DNA of 64,000 nt from Moniliophthora roreri (Eukaryota; Basidiomycota; Agaricomycetes; Agaricales; Marasmiaceae), in assembly GCA_001466705.2 (NCBI GenBank), contig LATX02000200.1:930001-994000 (forward strand), read 5' to 3'. The notes beneath the pieces are model-generated. The model was not told where the DNA came from and did not search any database. It saw nothing but the letters and a program-made list of their open reading frames with translations. The number at the start of each line of letters is the position of its first letter. The first letter of the stretch is position 1. This document shows positions 1 to 13,212 of the stretch, piece after piece. Position numbers and translations under genes: made by a program.

Positions 1-1
1 A

Positions 2-1943
<1,942 letters not shown>

Positions 1944-2050
1944 ATACAGTACAACCTCTAACCAATGTATACATCTACTAATATATATTGTCACGGGCGA
2001 CTCTCCAGTTGGTAAAACTAGGACACTCAATATCGCCGTACTGCCTACAG

Positions 2051-4201
2051 TTACAAGGGTCGGTAATGCTTGGCCTCTTTCCACAAGGGTGTCACAGCTT
2101 GAGATACCATATTTCCTTTGGTTTCCAACCAATCTCTGATATCGTCATCCAGTACAGTCTCGAGCAGCCGTCTTGCTCGCCACCGATCAGGATGAAAAAC
2201 GCGATGTGTTCGCTCGACCAAACTCCAGTACTCTGCGATGTCGACCAGCCTTCCCACATCCTTGAAGAAGGCTTCCACCATTGACCACTCTAAATTCTCC
2301 AGCGTTTTGCCACCGTCATCGAAATCCATTTCGAATGGATCACTCAGTACGGGCCACGGCACAGTTGTAGCGGTGAGCGGCTGATCTTCCGTGAACGTGA
2401 TTGTCTCAAACTCGGAAAGCAGAACTTTGAATCTTTCCAATGCGCGTTTGCAATTCCACTCGCCAGTACCCCATAACCGCATGTCTCTCTCCCGACATCT
2501 CTTCCTCTCCTTCGTTTCTGCCAGCTCTCGCTTCAACTTCCGACGTCGGTCCTTTTCTCTTCTTTGTCTCTCATCCGTCCCGTGAATCTTCCTAGACGCC
2601 TCTTCCTGAGCCAGTATCCGTCTTCGCTCATCTTGTTCCTGAAAGCGTCGAGCTTGCTCCGTAACAAGCTTCTCACGAAGGATAACGTGCTCCCTCTGAG
2701 AAGTGAGATGCTTCTGATGAGCATCATGAGCAATCAGAGCCGCTAAGTGACGACAGGAGTCCTCCAGCTCAGCGAGTTTCTGGCGCTCCGTTTCAGCCTC
2801 TTCACGCTCCCTTTCCTTCTTCCCAGCCCCACATCCACGTTCTTGTTCGAGAACCCTACACTTCGTTTCGGCAAGATCTAGTCTCACTTCCACAAAGCTC
2901 AGCCTCTTCTCCATCTCCTCAACTTGGGCCTGTATAATTTGGACATGACGCATTCCAGTCTCTCTAGACGTATCCAGCATCCGGAGTAGATCGGATTTTT
3001 CCCATTCTAATTGACGATTATGCGTACGAAGGCCCTCAATGATGAGAGTTTGGCTTTCGCTAGCTTTTAGAAGGGCATTGAGTTCCTTACGAAGGGAGTG
3101 GATGGTGTGTGTCTGGGCGTCGATGAAGGCCTGGGTGCCATGGGCATCGGAGGGGTGATAGAAGAATTGACTAGGTTCTGTGTAATTAGGAACCGAGGCA
3201 TGATCATATTTCGCCTCTGTACAAGCTTCCGAAGATAGTACTTCAACCTGGGTAACAGTTCTGTCAGCCTACCAAGTGATACACTGAATTGATAAGCTAA
3301 CCATCTTTTCAGCGTTTATTTTCCACAAAATCGGTTTGGAATCAACTTCCCAGCCAACGTCCTCGACGGCAGCTCCAGCAGAGTCTCTAGAGATAGACTG
3401 GGTTTCCACCTCAGCTTCTTCTTCTATCGGATACAAGACTATTGGCAAGATTGACAGCGTAAGTAGAAAGCATTCGAAATTGTAGGGATACTCGTACCTC
3501 GTTGTTCTGGAACGTATTCGCATGTGGCATGATCTGCAACATCTTGGTCCAAAGCTTCGAGGAGATCGGAGAATGCCTTGGATCCTGTATTCGCCTCGCC
3601 GGCGAGTGAAACGTCTCGACGTTCGTGGCGAGTCTTCTTGATAGAAGTAGAATGAGGCCTCTTGAGATTTTCCTCGTCGGGAGACTTGGTTAATTTGCGG
3701 GCAGGTTGCAGGGCTCTTGACGATCCCTTTCGTAATGGGACAGCCTGAGGAATTTTAGACGAAATATCCGAAGAAACGGATGGGAAGTATGGGGTGAAGC
3801 GGAAGTTGAGTAAGACTTGGGGATGGACACCAGGGATCGGGTGTCGGTGACATTGTACATATGCCTGCTCAGCTACGGTTGCTCAGTCAGATGTCAAGTA
3901 TAGATAAGGATATCCAATCAAGCTCACCTAGTTCAATGCAAGGAAACTCTACTCTGATCCATCGCCTCCTCATATTTTTTCCCGAAAACTTGCCTAATCT
4001 CGGTCTTTGCTTGACACTGACGAAAAAGACGGTGTGAACCGAGGTACCAAAATCCTGCAACGTAGCTGCGATATGGTGTAATTTGACATGGGGAGGGGGG
4101 TTTGGGATGAACAATATTGGCTGCGTTAGAAAGGGTTGATATTCATCCTGGTCAAGTTTCTCCGCTCGCTGTCCTTTGGCGCGACTGTGTTTGAACCTCA
4201 T
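2051..4201 (-). CDS. Coiled-coil protein with a C-terminal HPDRWRARR motif, function unknown
   Basis: Read on the minus strand with exons 4201-3928, 3872-3498, 3438-3302 and 3247-2051, giving about 660 aa with every junction in frame and GT-AG. The N-terminal third (MRFKHSRAKGQRAEK) is basic and includes IPGVHPQVLLNFRFTPYF. The middle is Ser-rich. Roughly residues 270-500 form a long charged coiled coil rich in Glu, Arg, Lys and Gln. The C-terminus carries RVFHPDRWRARRLL and ends in NMVSQAVTPLWKEAKH; this resembles a tail I associate with uncharacterised Agaricomycete proteins, from memory. It converges on ARG5,6 with about 107 bp between the two stop codons. No enzymatic motif was seen. A scaffold or structural role is only a guess from the coiled coil. 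Confidence 0.8.
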
Positions 4202-4892
4202 GGGATAAAGGAAAGCCTACGAAGCTGCTGCCAACGGCCATTGTATCGGAAAGGTAGCTCGTTTTACGAAATGATGATGCACTGGTAGGGTAGTAGAGGG
4301 TACTAGCTTATTGGAAGCTTCTTTTGAAGCATTAAAATATTGATCTGTGGTCTCGAATACGTGAAACGCCGTGCAGTTGAAGACGTATGACACTGACAGG
4401 GATGCCATGAATGATGAAGCTATAAGACCGAGAAATGAACCCAACCTCGGCGAGGCTCAGAATCAAGCTGAGCTCAGTGCAAGCTCAGTGTATCGAGTCA
4501 GTGAGATGAAGTACTTAGATGAAGCCAGCATGGTGGTCTAGAAGAAAGGAAGGAAGGCGACAAGCGCCGGATTATGTACATTGGCACTGTAGTACGTGTA
4601 CTGTACAAGATAAATTCCAGTTTACTGTAATGAACGAATGTAGTTTTAGTCGATGCAAATTAAATTGGGGCAGAGTTAAATAAAATGGGAATCCATTATC
4701 AACACCACCTCCACCGCTCCCACTATCCGCTTTCTCATCTTTGTCTTCCTGTTGTACAAAGCCAGCTGTTAACGCAATGATTCATACAATGATCCCTGGG
4801 AGAGCTCCTTCTGTTCGTATCGGAAGGAAGTGCGCACCATCGGTCAGGGTAGAACAGGTCCAGACGTCGCTTTATTGTGCAAAACGAGGTCG
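4202..4892. other. Intergenic stretch, no gene seen
   Basis: This lies upstream of the coiled-coil gene start (4201, minus) and downstream of the next minus-strand gene (stop at 4893). Short open frames occur on both strands but have no splice-supported continuation or family resemblance. It presumably holds the promoter of the coiled-coil gene and the 3' UTR of the membrane protein gene. Confidence 0.5.
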
Positions 4893-5605
4893 TTATACCC
4901 ATCGTGGTGGGTTTCTCTTCTCTTCCAGCTCCTGCTCGAGTATCTTCTGCTGTTTCTCCTTTTCCATCTTGTGTTCCGATAATTTGGTACGAAGGGCTTC
5001 TATAGTACTCGAGAGAGAATCGAGAGTCACTTCGGACATTTCTGTCATCTGCATTCAACACAACGTCGATCAAACAGGTTCGATAAATCATAGAAAGTAA
5101 CACGTACCGCCTCTTGGGCTTTTTTCACTAGCCGATCTCTCTCTTGCTCCCACTGGACTCTCTGCTGCTCGAACGTCTCGAACCCCTTGCCCCATGTAAA
5201 ATGGGGTGGCTTCTCCGTAACCTGATGAATTAGGGATGACGTATGGTCCACCGGAACCTGTGATTGTGTTATGTATTCTGATGGTCGCTGAATCTGCTGC
5301 ATCGAAGGCGGGGTCTGCGGCTGCATATGTGGCGGGTTGGGGTAGGGAATCCGCCAATGGCTGGGCTTCTGGCTTTGTTCCAGATTTGCTTGCATCATTG
5401 GTGGTGCCTGTACTGGCACTTTCCTACAATATCCTCCATAGAGTTGTCCATTCTCGCGAGCATCTTTGCGTGCGAAGTAGAACGAGGCGGTTCCAGCGCC
5501 GATAAGGAACCATAGAAGGCGAGAAGGTCGACGATGCCAGCGAGAATGCCATGCCCCTTCCCATCCCCATCCCCATGGCTGACCGCGGAAGTGATGACCG
5601 TGCAT
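4893..5605 (-). CDS. Small single-pass membrane protein with C-terminal coiled coil, function unknown
   Basis: Two exons, 5605-5108 and 5048-4893, join in phase 0 across a 59 bp GT-AG intron and give 217 aa. The N-terminus is His/Gly/Trp rich (MHGHHFRGQPWGWGW) and is followed by one hydrophobic segment, LLWFLIGAGTASFYF, at about residues 30-45 with flanking Arg/Lys. A Pro/Gln-rich linker follows, then a motif GKGFETFEQQRVQWEQERD. The second exon adds a Glu/Lys/Gln coiled coil and ends NPPRWV. Without splicing the frame would end shortly after the donor, so the intron matters. No signal for enzymatic function. A mitochondrial or ER membrane location is possible but not shown. Confidence 0.75.
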
Positions 5606-6273
5606 TCCTGAGACTTGGTTGGTCGAACTGCTTGTTGTTTAGCTGAGAATTGACAATGATCTTGCTGATTGATTGAGTCGTTTATAAACAGATTGCGGCT
5701 CAGAAGATGACATGTGTGTACGGCGCAGAGATAGTCAGCAACAATGAGCCACTTGTTCGCCGGTTCAACGCCGGTTGACGCGTAACCGACCCGGCACGTG
5801 GTAGTTTCGGCAAGGTCGCGGTCAAAGCTGCACGGGTAAACGCTTGCACGGAAACCTGCCGATGAACGCGTAAGTACATTAAGATTGTGTTGACATCTGA
5901 GATTTATATAGTAATTACACTTCGGTTCAGCATAACTTGAGCACAATTCTGGGGTGAAAGGACGACTTCTATGCAAAATTGCCATGGCCGTGTTTCCAAC
6001 TCTACTCGAGCCGAAATTAACGAGGTTACAGCCTAGCTTGTTGCTCCTATAGCACGTACCCATATTCCAAGTCTGTTCGGCGCAGGTTCAAACATCAAGA
6101 GATCACCATCTTTAGAAATAAAGAGGATGTTGAATAAATGGAAAGTAAGGTTACGATATACAAGATATCATACAAATAGTAAGTCTTTGATATCATGACT
6201 TCTTACTCGTACTACCTCTTCATCAATACATATCGTGCTCTATAATACTTTCGTTTTCGCAATTCACGCTTCT
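5606..6273. other. Intergenic region with a 17-bp palindromic site
   Basis: No convincing gene. The stretch is the promoter side of the membrane protein (start 5605) and the 3' side of the aminomutase-like gene (stop at 6274). It contains the near-palindrome at 5760-5776 described separately. A long minus-strand open frame (5395-6063) overlaps the membrane-protein gene and has no recognisable protein features. Confidence 0.5.
5760..5776. promoter_or_regulatory. Candidate zinc-cluster site, CGG-N7-CCG, copy 1
   Basis: The bases CCGGTTCAACGCCGGTT occur here, 155 bp upstream of the membrane protein start, and again identically at 8704-8720, about 545 bp upstream of the aminomutase-like gene. 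The core is an inverted CGG/CCG pair spaced by 7, a layout used by fungal Zn2Cys6 regulators. The sequence is observed; the regulatory role is inferred from exact repetition and symmetry. Confidence 0.35.
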
Positions 6274-8159
6274 CTAAAAGGGGCGTATGCGGTTGCGGTA
6301 CTTCATCGAGTCCGAAGCCGGGAACAACTGCCCACTAGCGCCTTCCCGCTTCACTAGCTCTCTGTACTCCTTTTCGTAGAAGAACTCCTTCTCTCCGAAC
6401 GCTGGCTTCAAATCATTTAACCACGAAGCCTTCTCATCGAATTTCGCAAAGAATGTTTCCTTCATCCAAGCAGGATTTCGAGCTTGCAAGAAGCGCAGGA
6501 TGAAGACTTTTTCGGGCCCAGATGGAGTATTGATTGTGGTGATGCCGACAACTTGGATCTTGCCAGGGCTTGCGGACATAGATGGTCCCTGGACAGTACG
6601 TGCTGTACCTGCTACCGAGGAAACTATAGAAACGGGTTAGCCTTATGGCCATAGTAAGTGCGTCCTACACTCACTCGCTTCCCTATAGATGTCGAATGCC
6701 CGAGCTAATGGCACCTCAAAGTAATGCTTTGCACCTGGTTATTTCTCAGATTATGTGTCGAACAGCTAAATTTTCATAATGCTCACCAGTATCACGCTCC
6801 ACAAACATGTAGTAGGGGATTGCGCCAAGACGAGTTTGCGTGCGCCACATCTGGTAGAGCAAGAAATGGATCAGTTTTGTTCCACATTCAATGCGAGAAG
6901 TCGCTTACATCCGCCCATATATGAGGCTGGTCGTTGACCTGGCGAATCAGTGGTGCTTGACAACGAATATTGGCACCCGTAGCACGAATACGCCGCATGG
7001 CCTCCTGCACGGCGACTCCTTGGAGTTCCACAGGATGAGAGAAGTGTGCCATGATGCTGAGGTGTCGACCACTCTTGACAATTTTTTCAAAGAGCTTCAA
7101 CATCTCGCCAGCATCAGGATCCGTTAGGTATCGGTATGGCCAGTATCTAGCCAGTTATTGTCAATGTAAAAGAATGGGCAAAAGCTACTAGATACTCACG
7201 AAAGACTCTTCGACCCAATTCTGATGGTAGCGAGGTTTTCTGTGCCGGGACTCGAGAGCAGAGCATCTACGTAGCGAGCGAATTGTTGGGTGTGCATGAC
7301 CATAGGGTCACCGCCAGTGAAAAGAATATCGGTTACATCGCGGTTCGCCTTAAGATAGTCGACCAACTGTGTTACATCTTTGGATTGGAATTGTTGGTCA
7401 GAGCCAACAGCAGTGAATTGAGCCCTATAGTCGCAGTCGTAAGGAACATATCGTTGCAGAAAATTCCGAAGACACATTACCATCTGAAGCAGTACGTGCA
7501 GTACGAATGGCAGTACTGGCCCTCGGTCGGGAAAAAAAGACACGTTTCACGGTATTTGTGTTGCATACCTTCCACGGGTTCTCCGTTGATGTGAGGAACA
7601 TTCTCCTGTTTTTGGTTGGCAGGATGTGGGTTTAACAAACCCCGAATGCTTTCCCTGAGTAGTTCGTCTGACCGTAAGTTACCGTGGACCGCCGATGGAA
7701 AGGGAAAAGGGAAATAACTTACGCTAGATCTCGCAATTCTGATTTACTCGCACCTCGTTCGATTGCACTGCGAACAGCGTGAAGCTGATCTGGCTCCAGC
7801 ATATCTGGCTGAGGGAAGACCAGCTTGAAGATAGGGTCGTCCGGTACACGAGACCAATCGATGAGCTCTTCCACCACGTAGTTGTTTGCGCGCATAGGAA
7901 ATACAGAAGCAGCCGCGAGGTAGTCGGTGGCAGGAAGGTGAGGAGCACGGGTGGCGAAGATCTCGGGTATGTTTGACCGAGTAAGAAGTTGAATCTTCTT
8001 TTTTCCAACACTGGGGAGTGCCAGTGGTAAAGGAGGGTGATCTGGGAAAGTCACTTGCTCAGCGACATAACTGGCTAGGCCTCGATTTGCTTTCAAGGAC
8101 AGACAGGATGCCCGACGAAAGCACCAAGCGTTGGACTTTCTGAGGATAGAAGTGAGCAT
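6274..8159 (-). CDS. Lysine 2,3-aminomutase-like radical SAM/PLP protein, predicted mitochondrial
   Basis: Seven exons on the minus strand (8159-7723, 7654-7481, 7424-7200, 7146-6909, 6850-6787, 6734-6675, 6623-6274) splice in frame to 515 aa. Met at 8159 was chosen because it begins a basic, Ser-rich presequence (MLTSILRKSNAWCFRRAS). The radical SAM cluster motif CHSYCTYCFRW is CX3CX2C and is itself completed across a splice junction. Downstream are ILFTGGDPMVM, characteristic of the KamA/EpmB family, and a late SASPGKIQVVG segment where the family's PLP lysine sits. Family role: moving an amino group from C2 to C3 of lysine, or a related substrate. The acidic residue usually found just before the PLP lysine is not apparent, so the substrate may differ. 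Family assignment is strong; substrate is unknown. Confidence 0.9.
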
Positions 8160-9294
8160 GTTGAAGAGGGGTATTTTCTTGGTATGTGAAATCGGACGAA
8201 TCAGGTCCAGTTTATAACAGCCTTCTAGCGGCAGTTTGGGTCCTTGCGTTCCGCAGGCTATGAACAGATATTTGTTCATTCTGATGCAGAATTAATCATT
8301 GGACAAGGGTCGGCTCCAAGGTCGGCTCGTGGAACAGTTCTCCTCTTTGTGTTCATTGACCTTGAGATGCCAAAGGGCAAATATCCATCTAGGGTGAGCG
8401 TGTCGACGTGTAAACCCTGAGAACATAGTAAATTACATACCGAACCCCTTTTGCGGTACCAATTTTTCCGGTGGTTAAGTTACGATTGTAAGTGGCTCAT
8501 TTGATAACATTAATGAACAGAGCCGTTGGAGCTCTCAAGTCTTGTGCATTTCGAACCAAAAAACGAACTCGGCTTCTGCTCGCTGGCGAGAATCATGGTC
8601 CTGATACGCGCGAGAAACAATTCGGTACACAGGAGGAATGTCCGGTCGCAGAAACGGAGAACACTCTTTCCTGATTTTCTGATGAAGGCAGGCTTCGCTG
8701 TCACCGGTTCAACGCCGGTTATCCTTGAGCGTGACGTTGATAGTATCCAAGAAATACCACAGAGGAGCCTGAGACTTGACGAAACTGACGAAAAGGGCCA
8801 CGAATTCATGAACAGCGTTGTAGCGATTGTGACACTTTCTGCCTGAGAATGACAGATGAAGCATCACGCCAATGATTGGGAGTAAGTGATGCCAAAGATA
8901 TTCAAACGTCAATGTCAACGGCGGAAACAAGGTGCAGAGATGTTATTTCCTGCGTTTTACAAACTCTCCCGGTTACATGGAGACGCAGTTCGCTGTATTG
9001 CCTAGTGGAGTTTTGTGTTAAATTTGGTAAAGACCCAACAAGTGGTAGCGACACACCATTATGCGGTCCAAACGAGGTATTTCACGAGTATTTCATAAAT
9101 ATCAATTTGGGGGACAAAGGTTGAGTACGTTGAGTTATACAGCGACTCGGAAGCGCCCGTGACCAGGTTCCAGAAATTCTCACGCCCGTCGCGCGTGCTC
9201 AGTCTCGCGTTTATGGCAATGATGTTCACCCGGCTGCATCTAACATGATATGTATCTCCGTGGTGTTTGAAAGAAGTCTCACAGATGAGGAAAT
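8160..9294. other. Intergenic region upstream of the aminomutase-like gene
   Basis: No supported gene. Short open frames at 8492-8846 lie on both strands and lack splice continuity or recognisable motifs. The second copy of the 17-bp palindrome is at 8704-8720. The region ends where the first repeat copy begins at 9295. Confidence 0.5.
8704..8720. promoter_or_regulatory. Candidate zinc-cluster site, CGG-N7-CCG, copy 2
   Basis: Exact second copy of the 17-bp near-palindrome found at 5760-5776. It lies upstream of the aminomutase-like gene. It can also fold as a 5-bp stem with a TTCAACG loop, like a tRNA T-arm, but no other tRNA part is present. Confidence 0.35.
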
Positions 9295-9627
9295 TCCCGC
9301 TACCTAGTGTAGTGGGTTTTGATACCTTGAGGCTCAGATTAATAAGCTTTTTTGCAGAAAGTTCCCACCTGTCGGGTATTGCCGCACCAGCTTGCTCCAG
9401 TCCAGCGCTCAAATGGCCCTCTCCCTAATTCCCCACGCTTCGGCATATTCCGCCGGGCAGCCCACTGTGCTTGTTGCTCTTTCGCTGCCTGCAAAGTTTT
9501 TCCCACACATGCTCTCAATCTCTGTTTCAGCGACTTGTCTCAACTTTGTGTTGCTAGCAGGCTATATGGGTTTTTTTTAGATGTGGATCACCTGCATGTG
9601 TTCAGACACCAACTTATCCAATAAAAT
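9295..9627 (+). mobile_element. Helentron-like element, copy 1 (5' end only)
   Basis: Begins TCCCGCTACCTAG directly after a T and has a self-complementary start: CCCGCTAC pairs with GTAGTGGG around a 5-nt loop, with one G-T pair. The next 300 bp match copies 2 and 3 closely (for example CTTGAGGCTCAGATTAATAA). Similarity stops at about 9627 after CCAATAAAA, so the copy is truncated and lacks the 3' hairpin end. Confidence 0.6.
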
Positions 9628-10790
9628 TTGGATTGACCAAGCCGAGGTCGTGTCTGTGCCGATCCACAAGCTCTGCGTATCCCCTATCAGATCAACCGGA
9701 GGCGCGGCGAACTTCCAACAGCAATCCCAAACTTTCGAGGCGTCTCTTTATTCTTTTCACCTGACACGGCAGTTCTTTCATTCGAAGACGAGCCGCCCTT
9801 ATAGCATCTTTCTTTCCGTTGTATCGTTCCTAGAATCAAAAAGACATCTACCTACAGAGGAGAACGTGGACTAGTGACCGCGATACCTCTGGCAACGCCT
9901 ACCACCTGAAGCAATTGACAAAGAAGACCGCTAGGGAGAAGAATTTTGGATCGACGATCCGAAAGGCATTATCATTAAAGTTCATAGATAACTGGGCATT
10001 GCACGATACACGAAGCTTATGTGACATCCTAGTACTAGTGTAGCGACATCAACATGAAAACTCTTCATGAAACGCGAGCAATGCGGCCAGCATGCGTCAA
10101 TGATGGCTTCGGTCTCGACGTTGTGTTTGCCGCTCTTCCTGTCAACATATGTTACCTCTTTGACGGATGGTGGGACTACTTACGAAGGTATGAGCTGAGA
10201 GCAAGCACGTTTAGAAAGAAAAACACTCGCCACTCTTAACCAGAATCCACGAGCGAACACGTTGAGGAAGGACTAGTTTCGTTCTCTTTGTATTCCTCGA
10301 GGCGAGTGTTGAAGCAGACATCTGTCAGTATTGCTGCATTGTCAAGACATGAGGAATGTACCGCTCGAGTAACTCATGGTAGTTTCGATGGGTTGGGAGA
10401 CAATCGAGCACTGAGAGGTTATAAGGACGCCGGTACGACACTTGGATCGAGGGTTCGTGGGGTTCCTTTCTCTTCAAGATATTCGTACGATGTGTGAGTT
10501 GTGAACTAAGGACGGGTGAGACAGATCGATAGACTCATTCATGCCTATGAAAACGGTTAGCTGAACATGAGACTCACAGTACGTAGAAATGGATCATGGC
10601 TCAAGATACGTTCTCCTACATCCTTTCCGCCTCCCGTTGTGCACTTCATTTTTGGGTAGTACTGGTTAATGATCGGCTTTCTAGGGGCCTGCAGCTTCTC
10701 GCGTTAAGGGTAGGTAGTCATGCTCAATAAGAACAGCCTAAAATAACGATAAGAGTTATAATTGTAGTCCCAAAGTGAATGAACACACAT
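9628..10790. other. Unique sequence between two repeat copies
   Basis: No supported gene or further repeat copy. Two short open frames (10054-10239 and 10288-10497) have no recognisable features. It may be old intergenic DNA between independent insertions. Confidence 0.4.
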
Positions 10791-11706
10791 TCCCGCTACC
10801 TAGTGTAGTGGGTTTTGATTACTTGAGGCTCAGATTAATAAGCTTTTTTGCAGAAAGTTCCCACCTGTCGGGTATTGCCGCACCAGCTTGCTCCAGTCCA
10901 GCGCTCAAATGGCCCTCTCCCTAATTCCCCACGCTTCGGCATATTCCGCCGGGCAGCCCACCGTGCTTGTTGCTCTTTCGCTGCCTGCAAAGTTTTTCCC
11001 ACACATGCTCTTGATCTCTGTTTCAGCGACTTGTCTCAACTTTGTGTTGCTAGCAGGCCATATGGGTTGTTTTTTAGATGTGGATCACCTGCATGTGTTC
11101 AGACACCAACTTATCCAATAAAAAAATGGCTTGTCTACATTATAGGGTCTTGGGGGGCAAGACTTGCATCACAAATCATGTAGCTGGTGAAATGGTATCT
11201 ATGGCCTGGCATGCATGTGTTTGGTTGTAAACATCACAGGATTGTGTTGATTGGTAGGACACCTACATCTCTGTTACAAAGATTCACATTGATATTTAGT
11301 ACCATTTATTATTGCTGTCCTCCAGGATGCCTAAATGCTTGTGCCCTTCTTCTTCTTCAAAAGCCCTAGCTCCAAAGTGATGTTGGAAGCTACCAATCCA
11401 CATTCCTTACAGTGTTGTATTTGAAATCTTGAAGGTGTTCATCAACTCACTTGAGTCATTTAACCAGGTCTCTGTGCTGCTTATCCACAGGAGCCTAAAC
11501 CCCTTATGAGCATGAACACATGATCCATTGGAGACCTATCTAATGTTTGTCAGCCTGCTACACTTTGTATACTGAGAGGCCAAATTGTATATCATGTCCA
11601 AGCTTGCAGTGCTCAGTTGAGGAGTGTCACAATCTTCACATCTTGCTAGAGCTCTTCATGAGTTAATACCTGAGTTAACTTGTACTTGTGCATGCAAGTA
11701 CTTGCA
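10791..11706 (+). mobile_element. Helentron-like element, copy 2 (about 0.9 kb, 3' truncated)
   Basis: Starts after a T with the same TCCCGCTACCTAG end as copies 1 and 3. It stays closely similar to copy 3 over its length once the two insertions inside copy 3 are removed. Similarity ends at TGCAAGTACTTGCAT by the N at 11707. It preserves the uninterrupted target for the 1.7 kb TIR element (GCTTATCCACAGG, about 11480). Confidence 0.65.
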
Positions 11707-11756
11707 TNTTAGTGCGCGGGCGACCAAGTCGAGGGCGAGTCGTGACTAGTCTGATA

Positions 11757-12031
11757 CTGGGGTATTTCGATTGATTCGGATGGTCACGCGTCACAGGGCT
11801 CAAAATTTCCGAATATTTTCGGATGGTCACAGGTCACGGAGGGTCCATCCGAATAGGCTCGGACTGTGACCACCAAAAAAACTTCCAAATTTGGCAGTTT
11901 TAGGTTGATTTTGGGCGCTAAAATCCGAAAATCTTCAGTGGTCATGGACTGCCAGGCCTCCATCCGAATGGTTGAGTCCGGATGGACAAGTCACAGGTCA
12001 CAGGCCATCCGAATCAATCGAAATACCCCAG
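11757..12031. mobile_element. MITE with TA target duplication (Tc1/mariner type)
   Basis: A 275-bp element bounded by long inverted repeats: CTGGGGTATTTCGATTGATT at the left and its reverse complement at the right, with similarity continuing inwards to about 28 bp. TA flanks both ends (11755-11756 and 12032-12033), the target duplication used by Tc1/mariner transposons. No coding capacity. Internal GGTCACAGGTCAC repeats add further inverted structure. Confidence 0.8.
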
Positions 12032-12189
12032 TAGTTTTCTTTGTGGGCGGTAGATGCTGGCTTTTTGTTCCCATGGATAGAGAATTGTCCTACGGCTCCC
12101 CAGCCAAAATTTGGCAGGTGCTGCACTGCATCTCTTATTTCTAAACCATAATAACCTAATTCCCGCTACCTAGTGTAGTGGGTTTTGAT

Positions 12190-12547
12190 TCCTGCTATCT
12201 TTAGTAGTGGGTCTTGGTCCAAAGTTTCTCAGTTTACTAAGCATTTTGATGAAAAGTTCCCATGTACTCTTGCCCTGTTCTGCTCTGCTTGGTTTACTAA
12301 GCAGACTACCAGGAATTCCCATGCACTCTGGCTTGCCCTGCTTTCATTTGCTTGGTTTACTAAGCACTTGACCAGGAATTCCCACCTGCTTTTGCTTACC
12401 TTTGCACTGCCCTGCCACAGTTAAAATCCATATCCATTAGGGCCTAGGTTCTGATTATCTCATATGCCTGGCAAAACATGTTGTTTCTTGCTCTGCCTGT
12501 TAATAGAAAGATAGCAGGTGCTGCCGGTACGGCCCCTACCCTGATTA
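12190..12547 (+). mobile_element. Small Helentron-like element nested in copy 3
   Basis: 358 bp, starting TCCTGCTATCTTTAG and ending with a hairpin (GCCGGTACGGC) then CTACCCTGATTA, inserted between two T bases. The left-end word CCTGCTATCTTT recurs inverted 30 bp inside the right end. Copies 1 and 2 show the empty site at the same place. Its ends are variants of the host element's own ends, so both belong to one family. Confidence 0.6.
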
Positions 12548-13212
12548 TACCTTGAGGCTCAGATTAATAAGCTTTTTTGCAGAAAGTTCCCATCTGTCAG
12601 GTATTGCTGCACCAGCTTGCTCTAGTCTAGCGCTCAAATGGCCCTCTCCCTAATTCCCCACACTTCGGCATATTCCGCCAGGCAGCCCACCATGCTTGTT
12701 GCTCTTTTGCTGCCTGCAAAGTTTTTCCCACACATGCTCTCGATCTCTGTTTCAGTGACTTGTCTCAACTTTGTGTTGCTAGCAGGCCATATGGTTTTTT
12801 TTTAGATGTGGATCACCTGCATGTGTTCAGACACCAACTTATCCAATAAAACAAAATGGCTTGTCTACATTATAGGGTCTTGGGGGGCAAGACTTGCATT
12901 ACAAATCATGTAGCTGGTGAAATGGTATCTATGGCCTGGCATGCATGTGTTTGGTTGTAAACATCACAAGATCATGTTGATTGGTAGGACACCTGCATCT
13001 CTGTTACAAAGATTCACATTGATATTTAGTACCATTTATTATTGCTGTCCTCCAGAATGTCTAAATGCTTGTGCCCTTCTTCTTCTTTAAAAGCCCTAGC
13101 TCCAGAGTGATGTTGGAAGCTACCAATCCACATTTCTTACAGTGTTGTATTTGAAATCTTGAAGGTGTTCATCAACTCACTTGAGTTATTTAACCAGGTC
13201 TCTGTGTTGCTT

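Noticed and set aside
8685..8725. Possible tRNA: ACCGG-TTCAACG-CCGGT folds like a T-arm
   Set aside because: No A-box, anticodon arm or acceptor stem could be placed upstream, and the identical word at 5760 also lacks them.
9352..11183. Repeated open frames reading MQKVPTCRVLPHQ in repeat copies 1 and 2
   Set aside because: They lie in the non-coding 5' part of the mobile element, and copy 3 breaks them with many changes.
9295..12500. Copies 1 and 2 as the two LTRs of a retrotransposon
   Set aside because: No TG...CA ends, target duplication, primer site or gag/pol traces between them; copy 3 shows a hairpin-type 3' end, and all start after a T.
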